Origin: Streptomyces sp. NRRL F-2580
GTDB lineage: Bacteria > Actinomycetota > Actinomycetes > Streptomycetales > Streptomycetaceae
Assembly (NCBI RefSeq): GCF_000720115.1
Contig: NZ_JOIR01000013.1
Coordinates: 1-64,000 of the forward strand
Direction: 5' to 3'
DNA: 64,000 bases
The notes under the pieces were generated by a model that ran no database searches, was not told the origin of the DNA, and worked only from the letters and a program-made list of their open reading frames with translations. A program made the translations under genes and the position numbers. Below are positions 34,275 through 42,240 of the stretch, one piece after another (position 1 is the first letter of the stretch; every line of letters starts with the position of its first letter).

Positions 34275-36164
34275 CTACGGGGTACGCGGTGCCTGCGCGG
34301 CCTGGGCGATCCCGGCGGCCCGGCGGGGCTCGGGGGTCTGGCGGGGCTCGGGGGTCCGCTCGGCCGGCTGGGTTCCCGGTGCCTGCGAGGCGCCGGGGGT
34401 CGGCGAGGCTCCCGGTGCCTCCGGGGCCCCCGGGGTCGGAGAGGCCTCCGGGGTGCAGGTCACCTCGTCGCGCGGCGTGTAGTGGGTCTTGAACTCCTCG
34501 TGCCTGACCTCTTTCCCGCCCTGGACGAAGACCCGGCCGACGGCCACGTCGAAGCCCTCGAGCGGGGTCTGGACCTCGCACGTCGGCCCGCTGCCCGTCC
34601 GCTTGGCGGGCGGGGTGATGTTCGTGCGCGGCCCCTTGGTCGCACGTATCTCGTCGTACTTCTTCGTGCCGAGGAGGGAGATGGTCAGCGAGGTGTCGGT
34701 GGACCGGGCCTGGATGTAGAGGGGGTGGCCCGAGTCGTTGACCCAGCGCAGGTCGAGGGTGCCCCAGGCGACGGTGGCCTCCCGGCCCTCGGGGTACCGC
34801 TCGATGTAGAAGGAGTGGGCGCCGTGCTCGACGGGCTTGACGCCCGCGAAGAACACCGCGTTGTACATGGTGGTGGCGACCGCCGAGACGCCTCCGCCGG
34901 GCGATTTCACGTACTGGCCGTCGTTGATCATGATGCCGTCGACGAAGCCGTTCTCGGGGGTGCGCTCGCCGACCGTCCGGTTGAAGCTCCACTCCTCCCC
35001 CGGCATGACGACGGAGCCGTTGATGAGCTCCACGGCGCGGCCGATGTTGGTGGTGCGGTACGGGGCGGCCGGGAACTCGACGGTGAAGGACGAGACCTTC
35101 TCCTTGATGCCGAGGCGCCGCGCCTCCTCGGCGGACAGCTCCGGCTGGACGGCCACGGTCGCGACCTCGCCGCTGCGGGCGTCGCCCGAGCGGGTCAGCA
35201 GGGGCAGCACGGCCTTGCCGAGTGCCGCCTCCGTGACCTGCCGGCCCTCGCGGCCCGGATCGCCGATGACCACCCTGCCGTCCGCGTCGAGACGGGGCAC
35301 GGCGTCGCGCGGGGCCGAGGTGACCGCCCCGACGGGGCGGGCCACGGCGGGGTCGGCGAGCAGGCCCTTGGAGTCGAGGGCCGGTACGAGGCGGCCCTGG
35401 GCGTCGGGCCGCATCTTCAGGTGCTCGCCGAGGACGCCGGGGCCTATGGACAGGCGCTGTCCGGCGACGGTGAGGCTGACGGGCCCGGACATCGCGGGCT
35501 GCGCGAACTGGCGCATGGCCCGTCCGGTCTCCTCGGCTCCGATGCGGGGCTGGGTGCGCTCGACGGGCATCACGACGGGGCCGGCGGCCGGCCGCAGGTA
35601 GGCCGTACGGAGGGTGTCGAGGGCCCGGTCCTCGACGAGGGTGACGCCCTGCTGCGGGGCGACGGCCTTCGCCGCGCCCTTCTCGAACGTGATCGCCCCG
35701 TCGCGGGCCTGCTGCCCGGCGTCCGCGCCGATGCGGTCGACCGCGGCCCGGGCGGTCCGCTCGTTCATCCGGATCACCGGCTCGACCGCGCGGTCGCCGG
35801 AGGCGAAGAGCCGGCCGATGACGGTGGCCGGGCCGTATCCCGTCCGGACGGCGTGGTCGACGGTCGCGGTGGTGTCGAGCGAGAGCCCGAGCGCGGCGGG
35901 GTCGGCCTTCTCCACGCGGTCGCCGATCTTCATGGCGACCGGGGCCGCGGCGGTGGGCCCGAGCTCGCGGGTCAGCTTCCGCTGCGCCTGCGCCAGGGTC
36001 ATTCCGCCGATGTCCACTCCCAGGACGCTCGTGCCCTGGTCGATGTCACCGCCGGCCACGAGCCCGGTGACGTAGAGGCCGCCGCCGAGTCCGAGTACGA
36101 CGGCGCCGCCTGCCAGCGGCAGGGCGATACGTCGGTTGGAGGTCCAGTTGGCCACGCGTCCCAT
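34275..36164 (-). CDS. VanW family protein
   Basis: A 629-aa membrane-anchored protein. One transmembrane helix near residues 13-33 (ALPLAGGAVVLGLGGGLYV) is followed by two repeats of a peptidoglycan-binding (YoaR-like) domain with DIGGMTLAQAQ, then the VanW domain (about 390-540: INGSVVMPGEEWSFN, GGGVSAVATTMYNAVFFAG, GAHSFYIERYPEGREATVAW). A Pro/Thr/Ala-rich tail follows. VanW was named from vancomycin-resistance clusters but its biochemical role is unclear; a wall-associated role is likely. GGGAGAG lies just before ATG 36164. Confidence 0.88.
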   Translation of the reverse strand: MGRVANWTSNRRIALPLAGGAVVLGLGGGLYVTGLVAGGDIDQGTSVLGVDIGGMTLAQAQRKLTRELGPTAAAPVAMKIGDRVEKADPAALGLSLDTTATVDHAVRTGYGPATVIGRLFASGDRAVEPVIRMNERTARAAVDRIGADAGQQARDGAITFEKGAAKAVAPQQGVTLVEDRALDTLRTAYLRPAAGPVVMPVERTQPRIGAEETGRAMRQFAQPAMSGPVSLTVAGQRLSIGPGVLGEHLKMRPDAQGRLVPALDSKGLLADPAVARPVGAVTSAPRDAVPRLDADGRVVIGDPGREGRQVTEAALGKAVLPLLTRSGDARSGEVATVAVQPELSAEEARRLGIKEKVSSFTVEFPAAPYRTTNIGRAVELINGSVVMPGEEWSFNRTVGERTPENGFVDGIMINDGQYVKSPGGGVSAVATTMYNAVFFAGVKPVEHGAHSFYIERYPEGREATVAWGTLDLRWVNDSGHPLYIQARSTDTSLTISLLGTKKYDEIRATKGPRTNITPPAKRTGSGPTCEVQTPLEGFDVAVGRVFVQGGKEVRHEEFKTHYTPRDEVTCTPEASPTPGAPEAPGASPTPGASQAPGTQPAERTPEPRQTPEPRRAAGIAQAAQAPRTP

Positions 36165-36300
36165 GTCTCTCCCACGGCGCCTACCGGTCAAGCGGGTGGC
36201 GCGGGCCCCACAAGCGACCCATATACGACAGTTCCGGGAAGCAATGATCCACGCCAAATGGGTGATTCTGGGGTGAATGTAATGGTTCTCACGATGCCGG

Positions 36301-37095
36301 TCATGCCTTGCCCAGCGTGGCCGCGTGATCGGGTACGAGAGTCTGCAGCTCCTTGGACGGACGCTGGTATCCCGTGGACGCGGGCCGGGGCGGCAGGACG
36401 AGCGAGGGCAGAGCCACGGACTCGTACGGGACCGAGGACAGCAGGTGGGCGATCATGTTGAGCCGCGCGCTGCGCTTGTCGTCGCTCTCGACCACGTACC
36501 AGGGGGCGTCGGCGGTGTCGGTGTGGACGAGCATCTCGTCCTTGGCCCGCGAGTACGCCTCCCAGCGCGTGAGGGACTCCAGGTCCATGGAAGAGAGCTT
36601 CCACCGGCGCAGCGGGTCCTCGGTGCGGCGGCGGAAGCGGTCCTCCTGGACGGCGTCGCTGACCGAGAACCAGTACTTGCGGAGCAGGATCCCGTCTTCG
36701 ACGAGCATGCGCTCGAAGACGGGACACTGGCGCAGGAAGCGCTGGTGCTCCGCGGGGGTGCAGAAGCCCATGACGTGCTCCACCCCGGCGCGGTTGTACC
36801 AGCTGCGGTCGAAGAGCACGATCTCGCCCGCGGCCGGCAGGTGCTCCACGTAGCGCTGGAAGTACCACTGGCCGCGCTCGCGCTCCGTCGGCTTCGGGAG
36901 GGCCGCGATGCGGGCGACGCGGGGGTTGAGGTGCTCGGCGACCCGCTTGATCGTTCCGCCCTTGCCCGCCGCGTCTCGGCCCTCGAAGACGACCACGAGC
37001 CGGGCGCCCGCCGACCGCACCCATTCCTGGAGCTGGATCAGCTCGGTCTGGAGCCGCAGCAGCTCCTTCTCGTAGACCGCCTTCTTGAGACCCAT
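36301..37095 (-). CDS. ppk2: Polyphosphate kinase 2
   Basis: A 264-aa PPK2. Walker A GRDAAGKGG is at residues 39-47, Walker B FDRSWYNRAG around D96-R97, and the lid GFCTPAEHQRFL follows; KYWFSVSDAVQEDRFRRR is the conserved strand-helix. Single-domain PPK2 enzymes transfer phosphate between polyphosphate and nucleotides; length and motif spacing fit class I, favouring nucleoside diphosphate phosphorylation, but class is not certain. GGAGGAG lies nine bases before ATG 37095. No polyphosphatase nearby. Divergent from a ZapE remnant. Confidence 0.9.
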   Translation of the reverse strand: MGLKKAVYEKELLRLQTELIQLQEWVRSAGARLVVVFEGRDAAGKGGTIKRVAEHLNPRVARIAALPKPTERERGQWYFQRYVEHLPAAGEIVLFDRSWYNRAGVEHVMGFCTPAEHQRFLRQCPVFERMLVEDGILLRKYWFSVSDAVQEDRFRRRTEDPLRRWKLSSMDLESLTRWEAYSRAKDEMLVHTDTADAPWYVVESDDKRSARLNMIAHLLSSVPYESVALPSLVLPPRPASTGYQRPSKELQTLVPDHAATLGKA

Positions 37096-37155
37096 GGCCG
37101 TCTCCTCCTCGTCGTCGTGCGGCGGGTGGATCAAGGACCCCGCCACGTGCTGCTG

Positions 37156-37400
37156 ATGTCGCCGTCCGTGAGCGACAAGATACGCAAGCGGTACGAGCGG
37201 ATGCTCGACCCCTTCCACACGGCTGCCGAGCAGCGGGGATTCACTCTCACACCGGCCCGGCGGCGCGCGGCCGAGCGACGCGCCGGGCCCGGCGGCGAAC
37301 TGGGTCTCCCCGCGGCCCGTTCCGTCCCCGGCCACCGCGCAGCCTCTACGTGTGGGGACCCGTAGGGCGCGGCAAGAGCCGGCACGACGGCGTGTCGCGC
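37156..37400 (+). pseudogene. ZapE/AFG1-like ATPase remnant
   Basis: ATG 37156 opens a frame (VSDKIRKRYERMLDPFHTAA) matching the N-terminal pattern of actinobacterial ZapE-type ATPases and ends at a TAG near 37363. In the neighbouring frame the same DNA reads RSLYVWGPVGRGKS, the family's Walker A (LYLWGPVGRGKT). Nothing like the later Walker B or C-terminal region follows. It is therefore a frameshifted, 3'-truncated copy. The 37401-37494 remainder holds nothing recognisable. Confidence 0.6.
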
Positions 37401-37494
37401 GAAGGCGTGTCGACCTGGACCGGACCGCGAGCAGGCCGGCCCTGCTCCGGCGAGCGGGTGTCTCCCCCGTAGCCGGTGGCCGTCCCCCGGGCGG

Positions 37495-38172
37495 TCATTC
37501 AGCCTGGGCGCTCGTCAACAGGACCTTCAGCAGCTCCTCGGGGGCGTCCCGCATCAGGTTGTGGCCGCCCGCCAGGGCGTGCGTGCGCCAGTCGGGGTCG
37601 GCGGCGAGGCGCTCGTAGAGCGGGGTGAAGGGCGACCGCCCCTCCCAGCCCGTGGCGTAGACGTAGTCCCGGGTGCGGTACCGGTCGAGCCCGCCCTCCA
37701 GGCGGACCGATTGCATCAGGGAGGCCAGCGGGTGCGGGGTGGCCCGCGGGTCGAAGAACGGCAGCGGTGCGCTGGTGTAGCCGGTCTCCCCGACTCCGGC
37801 GAGGTACCACGCGCGTTCCTGGTCGGTCACCAGGGACCAGCAGGAGTCACCGTCCTCGGGGACCACGGCGTCGACGTAGACCAGGCCGGCCACCCGCTCG
37901 GGGACGCGGTCGGCGGCGCCGGTGATGACCATGCCGGCGTAGCTGTGGCCGACCAGTACGGCGTCGGTGATCCGGTGGTCCGTCAGGAGGTTGACGACGT
38001 CTGCTATGTGCGTGTCGAGGTTGACGGTGGCGGTGAGCAGGTGCCTGCGGTCCCCGACTCCGGTGAGGGTCAGCGGGTGGGCCTGGTGGCCGTGCGCGCG
38101 CAGCTGCCGGGCGAGCGGTTCGAAGACCCACGCGCCGTGCCAGGCGCCGGGTACGAGGACGAAAGTGGTCAT
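37495..38172 (-). CDS. Alpha/beta hydrolase (salicylate-esterase-like)
   Basis: A 225-aa compact hydrolase: FVLVPGAWHGAWVF carries the oxyanion HG, LVGHSYAGMV the nucleophile Ser at about 76, YVDAVVPEDGDS a strand-6 element, and GGHNLMRDAPEELL the catalytic His. Small size and motif wording match the plant-type methyl esterase / RsbQ-like hydrolase group that bacteria use on small esters. Downstream of the quinone-oxidoreductase gene on the same strand (48 bp gap), so probably co-transcribed with it. Substrate unknown. Confidence 0.86.
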   Translation of the reverse strand: MTTFVLVPGAWHGAWVFEPLARQLRAHGHQAHPLTLTGVGDRRHLLTATVNLDTHIADVVNLLTDHRITDAVLVGHSYAGMVITGAADRVPERVAGLVYVDAVVPEDGDSCWSLVTDQERAWYLAGVGETGYTSAPLPFFDPRATPHPLASLMQSVRLEGGLDRYRTRDYVYATGWEGRSPFTPLYERLAADPDWRTHALAGGHNLMRDAPEELLKVLLTSAQAE

Positions 38173-38220
38173 CGCGGTACTCCTTCGAGGTCGGTCGGGG
38201 CGGTTCGTCGGCCGGGGCCG

Positions 38221-39153
38221 TCAGTCGGTGACGGAGAGGACGATCTTGCCTGTCGTGCGGCGGCCGTCGGCCAGTTCGTGGGCCTTGGCCGCGTCCGCGA
38301 GCGGGAGGACCGTGTCGAGCGCGGGACGCAGCAGCCCGGCTTCGGCGAGTGCGGCGATCTCCCGCATGCCCGCCTGGTCGGCTTCCACGGCCATGAAGGC
38401 GGCGCGCAGTCCGAGCGGGCGCGCGGTGTCCGCCAGTCGCGCCTCTTCCGGGGAGGCGAGCGCGACGAGGATGCCGCCGGGGCGCAGGGCGCGCAGGGAG
38501 CGCGGCCCGTAGGCGCCGCCGATCGTGTCGACGACCACGTCCACCGGTTCCACGGCCGTCTCGAAGTCTGCTTCGGTGTAGTCGACGAGCTCGTCGGCTC
38601 CGAGCGAGCGGAGGAACTCGTGCTTGGCGGCGCGCGCGGTGCCGATGACGTGGGCTCCGCGCGCCTTGGCGATCTGCACGGCGAGGTGGCCGACCCCGCC
38701 CGCCGCCGCGTGGATCAGTACGCGCTGCCCCGGGCGGACGTCGGCGGTGTCCACCAGGGCCTGCCAGGCGGTCAGTCCGGCCAGCGGCAGCGCGGCCGCC
38801 TGTTCGTGGGTCAGGTCGGCGGGCTTGCGGACCAGGTGCCGGGCCGGGGAGGTGACGTACTCGGCGTAGGTGCCGGCGGGCAGCGGGTGGCGCGGCATGC
38901 CGAAGACCTCGTCGCCCGGCGCGAGGGTGGTCACCCCCAGGCCGACCTCCTCGACCACGCCCGAGACGTCCCAGCCGAGGCGGATCACGGCGCCGGCCAG
39001 GCCTCCGGTGGCGCGGTGCCAGGAGTCGGTCGGGTTGACCCCGGCCGCGTGCACCCGTACCAGCACCTCGGCGGGCCCGGGCACCGGACGCTCCACCTCG
39101 ACCACCCCGAGCACCTCGGGCCCGCCGAACTCGTCCTGACCGATCGCACGCAT
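38221..39153 (-). CDS. NADP-dependent MDR/quinone oxidoreductase
   Basis: A 310-aa zinc-free medium-chain reductase. The N-terminal GroES-like domain contains VHAAGVNPTDSWHR; the Rossmann loop is AAAGGVGHLAVQIA, then GTARAAKHEFLRSLGADELVDY is the quinone oxidoreductase signature. It lacks the structural Cys cluster and catalytic Zn Cys-His pair. AGAGGGGCGG precedes ATG 39153. It is followed on the same strand by a small esterase-like hydrolase, and divergent from a GlxA/AraC regulator 110 bp away that is a good candidate for its control. Confidence 0.88.
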   Translation of the reverse strand: MRAIGQDEFGGPEVLGVVEVERPVPGPAEVLVRVHAAGVNPTDSWHRATGGLAGAVIRLGWDVSGVVEEVGLGVTTLAPGDEVFGMPRHPLPAGTYAEYVTSPARHLVRKPADLTHEQAAALPLAGLTAWQALVDTADVRPGQRVLIHAAAGGVGHLAVQIAKARGAHVIGTARAAKHEFLRSLGADELVDYTEADFETAVEPVDVVVDTIGGAYGPRSLRALRPGGILVALASPEEARLADTARPLGLRAAFMAVEADQAGMREIAALAEAGLLRPALDTVLPLADAAKAHELADGRRTTGKIVLSVTD

Positions 39154-39229
39154 CGTGTTCCGCCCCTCTTCGCCGGGCCCTCGCGGCCCTCTTGGATCAA
39201 GGCTCTCCCCTGCCGCGCACCGCAACGAG

Positions 39230-39264
39230 TGGCAAGACTGCCACGATGTGCAAAGATCTTGCCA
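39230..39264. promoter_or_regulatory. Inverted repeat near GlxA-type regulator start
   Basis: TGGCAAGA (39230-39237) and TCTTGCCA (39257-39264) are perfect 8-bp arms with a 19-base spacer; GTGGCA/TGCCAC lies within. It runs into the preferred ATG 39264, suggesting autoregulation in the intergenic space shared with the divergent oxidoreductase. Confidence 0.5.
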
Positions 39265-40220
39265 TGCACCGCGTCGTCGTCCTGGCCCTCGAAGGCGTCT
39301 ACCCCTTCGAACTCAGCATCCCCGTACGCATCTTCGGCACCGCGGCCGCGCTCGACGGCACACCGCTCTACGAGGTCGTCACCTGCGGTCTCGACGGCGG
39401 CCCGGTGACCACCAGCGCCGACTTCGCCATCACCGTGACCCACGGGAGCGAGGCGCTGCGGACGGCGGACACGCTCGTCATCCCCCCGTTCACCTGCGGC
39501 ACGGAAGAGATCCGGGACTGGCTGCCCGACGAACTGGCCGAGGCCCTCGCCCTCTTGCCGGCCGACGCCCGCATCGTGTCCATCTGCACCGCCTCCTACG
39601 TGCTGGCCTCGGCCGGCCTCCTCGACGGGCACGCCGCCACCACGCACTGGAACGAGGCGGGGAACTTCCAACAGGCCTTCCCTCAGGTGCGGGTCGACGC
39701 GAACGTCCTCTTCGTGGACAGCGGCCGGATCCTCACCGCGGCGGGCGTCGCGGCCGGGATCGACCTGTGCCTGCACCTGGTGCGCCGCGACCACGGCAGC
39801 GAGATCGCCAACAGGGTGGCCCGGCTCTGCGTCGTACCGCCCTGGCGGGAGGGCGGTCAGGCCCAGTACATCGAGCGCCCGGTGCCGGAGCCGACGGCCG
39901 CGACGACGGCCGCCACCCGCGAGTGGGCCCTGCGGGAGCTGCACCGTCCGCTCGCGCTGGCCGAGCTCGCCGGCCACGCCGGGATGAGCGTACGGACGTT
40001 CTGCAGGCGTTTCGGCGAGGAGGTGGGCATGCCGCCCGGCCAGTGGCTCGCCCAGCAGCGGGTCGAGCACGCGCGCCGGCTGCTGGAGACCACCGACCTG
40101 TCCGTCGACCACGTCGCCGCCCGTGCGGGCTTCGGCACGGCGGCTTCCCTGCGCCAGCACCTGGCCCAGACCCTCGGGGTCTCCCCCACGGCGTACCGGC
40201 AGGCGTTCCGCGTCGGCTGA
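39264..40220 (+). CDS. GlxA family transcriptional regulator (DJ-1/PfpI + AraC HTH)
   Basis: A 318-aa regulator. Residues 1-175 are a DJ-1/PfpI (class I amidotransferase-like) domain with ICTASYVLASAGLLDG, where the nucleophile-elbow Cys is kept but probably used for sensing. Residues 215-318 form the AraC DNA-binding domain (LALAELAGHAGMSVRTFCRR and VDHVAARAGFGTAASLRQHL, two HTHs). ATG 39264 is chosen; ATG 39246 would add six residues and overlap an inverted repeat. Divergent from the oxidoreductase-esterase pair, its likely target. Inducer unknown. Confidence 0.88.
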   Translation: MHRVVVLALEGVYPFELSIPVRIFGTAAALDGTPLYEVVTCGLDGGPVTTSADFAITVTHGSEALRTADTLVIPPFTCGTEEIRDWLPDELAEALALLPADARIVSICTASYVLASAGLLDGHAATTHWNEAGNFQQAFPQVRVDANVLFVDSGRILTAAGVAAGIDLCLHLVRRDHGSEIANRVARLCVVPPWREGGQAQYIERPVPEPTAATTAATREWALRELHRPLALAELAGHAGMSVRTFCRRFGEEVGMPPGQWLAQQRVEHARRLLETTDLSVDHVAARAGFGTAASLRQHLAQTLGVSPTAYRQAFRVG

Positions 40221-40257
40221 GGGCAGGACGCGCCAAGTCGGCGCCCGGCCAGGCGCG

Positions 40258-40286
40258 TTGTGCAAGGCGGATCATCGGGTTAGATT
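40258..40286 (+). promoter_or_regulatory. Candidate promoter of lectin-kinase gene
   Basis: -35 TTGTGC (40258-40263), 17-base spacer, -10 TAGATT (40281-40286), in a locally AT-rich patch 35 bp before GTG 40321. Confidence 0.5.
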
Positions 40287-40320
40287 CCTGGAAACTGATT
40301 CTAATTCGAGCGGGGCAGAC

Positions 40321-42213
40321 GTGTTAGAGCTGACGGGGAGCGGAGCCGAGCCGCTGGAGGCGGGGGATCCGCGCCGGATCGGGGCCATTCCGCTCGCGGG
40401 CCGGCTCGGGGCCGGAGGCATGGGGCGGGTGTACCTCGGTGTCCAAGAGGGCCGGTACGTCGCCGTCAAGCAGCTGCTGTCCTCCGTCGTCGGCGAGGAC
40501 GCGGACTTCCTGCGGCGGTTCGGGCACGAGCTGGACAACCTCGCCCGGCTGCCCGCGGAGGCCACCGCGCCGCTGCTCGCCTGCGACCGCACCGCGAGCC
40601 CGCCGTGGTTCGCCACCGCGTACATCCCCGGGCTCACCCTGCGGGAGGCCATCGCGCTGCACGGCGGCCCGCTGCCCGCGGACGCGCTGTGGCTGCTGCT
40701 GCGGGAGGCGGCGGCGGGCCTGGCGGCGGTGCACGCGCTGGACATGGTGCACCGGGACCTCAAGCCGTCCAACGTCATGCTGACGCTCGACGGTCTCACG
40801 CTCATCGACTTCGGTGTCGCCCGCGCCGCGGAGCAGAGCCAGCTGACCCGGACCGGCATGGTGGTGGGCACGCCCGCCTACATGGCTCCCGAACAGGCCT
40901 CGGGCCGACGGCGGTTGAGCGGCGCAACCGACGTGTTCGCGCTGGGCTCGGTCCTCGCGTACGCGGCGTGCGGCCAGCCGCCCTTCGGCGACGAGTCGGG
41001 GCACGGCGTGCTGTACCGCATCGTCCACGAGGAGCCGGACCTGGATCCGTTGCGGGAGGCGGAGCCGGAGCTCGCCGACCTCGTCGCGGCCTGCCTGGCC
41101 AAGGACCCCGACGCCCGTCCCACCGCGGCCGAGCTCCTCGAACACGCCGCGCGGCACGGTCCGTTCACGGAGCCGCTGTGGCCGGCGGCCATCGCCGAGC
41201 GGCTCTCCGAGCGGGCCGCCTTCGCCGCGAACGTGCAGGAGGTCGACGTACCGACGCTCCCGCTCACGGGTGAGAAGCCGGAGCCGGACACCGAAACGGA
41301 GCCGGCACCGGCACCGGACAAGGGATCCGAGGAGGCACCGGAGGATCCCGGGCCGGCGCCCACACCCGCCGCGTCCCGCCCGGAACGGCCCGGGCGGCGC
41401 CGCCGCACCCGCGTCCTGCTGGCCGTCTTCCCCGTCGTCGTGGTCGCCGGCGGTACGACGCTCGCCGTCCAGTACCTGCCGCACACCGGCTCGCCGCAGG
41501 CCGACGCACGGAACGACCCGCGGACGTCGGTCACGGCGCCGGCCGACCCGTCACCGCCGACGACGACGGGCGGCAGCCCGGTGACCACGGCGTCACCCGC
41601 GCAGTCGCCGGCCCAGGACGAGGCCCAGGGCGGGGCGGGCGGCGTCCCCCCGGACGCGGCCGCCGCGGGCGCCGGCCAGGGACCCGGCCCCGGTTCCGGC
41701 CCGGGCGGCGGCGCCCAGACCGGTCCGGGCGGCGCGGGCGGCTCGGCCGGATCCGGCAACTCCGCGAACGCGGGCGGCGCCGGCAGTACGCGCCCCTCCG
41801 GCGGCGCAACGTCCACCGCCCCCACGGCCCCGGCCCCTCCGGCGCCCCCCGCGTCCGGCACCTACCGCTACCGCAACGGCGACAACGGCAAGTGCGTCAC
41901 CCAGGTGTTCGGCGCCTCGGACTTCGGCGAGTGCTCGGACGGGTCCGCCCGCTGGACCGTGCAGGGCAGGTCGGACGGCGGTTTCAAGCTCGTCAACCAG
42001 CAGAGCGGTCAGTGCCTGTACTCCAACGGGCTCGGCCAGGCCGTCTTCGTGGGCGACTGCGCCCAGGACATCGGCCGGATCTGGCGCACCGGCGCGAACG
42101 GCAGCCTTCGCAGCGACCTCGGCGGCGGCTGCCTCGACCTGGGCATGGCCAGCGGCCTGGTCACGAAGTCCTGCGGCGGGGAGGCCTCCCAGCGCTGGAC
42201 TAGGCAGAGCTAG
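40321..42213 (+). CDS. Ser/Thr kinase with extracellular ricin-type lectin domain; TTA codon 2
   Basis: A 630-aa kinase. Gly-loop LGAGGMGRVYLG, ATP lysine in VAVKQLL, HRDLKPSN, DFG as IDFGVA, APE in YMAPEQ are intact (residues about 20-280). After a linker comes one transmembrane helix (VLLAVFPVVVVAGGTTLAVQ), a long Gly/Ala/Pro/Ser stalk, and a C-terminal domain (about 515-630) with Cys pairs and QxW-like RWT repeats (SARWTV, QRWTR), a ricin beta-trefoil lectin. The second codon is TTA (40324-40326), so translation would need bldA tRNA if GTG 40321 is right; this links it to development. It probably senses glycans outside the cell. Confidence 0.9.
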   Translation: MLELTGSGAEPLEAGDPRRIGAIPLAGRLGAGGMGRVYLGVQEGRYVAVKQLLSSVVGEDADFLRRFGHELDNLARLPAEATAPLLACDRTASPPWFATAYIPGLTLREAIALHGGPLPADALWLLLREAAAGLAAVHALDMVHRDLKPSNVMLTLDGLTLIDFGVARAAEQSQLTRTGMVVGTPAYMAPEQASGRRRLSGATDVFALGSVLAYAACGQPPFGDESGHGVLYRIVHEEPDLDPLREAEPELADLVAACLAKDPDARPTAAELLEHAARHGPFTEPLWPAAIAERLSERAAFAANVQEVDVPTLPLTGEKPEPDTETEPAPAPDKGSEEAPEDPGPAPTPAASRPERPGRRRRTRVLLAVFPVVVVAGGTTLAVQYLPHTGSPQADARNDPRTSVTAPADPSPPTTTGGSPVTTASPAQSPAQDEAQGGAGGVPPDAAAAGAGQGPGPGSGPGGGAQTGPGGAGGSAGSGNSANAGGAGSTRPSGGATSTAPTAPAPPAPPASGTYRYRNGDNGKCVTQVFGASDFGECSDGSARWTVQGRSDGGFKLVNQQSGQCLYSNGLGQAVFVGDCAQDIGRIWRTGANGSLRSDLGGGCLDLGMASGLVTKSCGGEASQRWTRQS

Positions 42214-42240
42214 CCGCCCGGCGCTGGACGAGGCAGAGCT
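42192..42240. repeat. Short tandem duplication at kinase stop
   Basis: GGCGCTGGAC-AGGCAGAGCTAG occurs twice about 27-28 bp apart (one substitution), covering the kinase stop and reaching the M1 peptidase stop. It gives both convergent genes nearly identical 3' ends and looks like a recent duplication. Confidence 0.55.
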
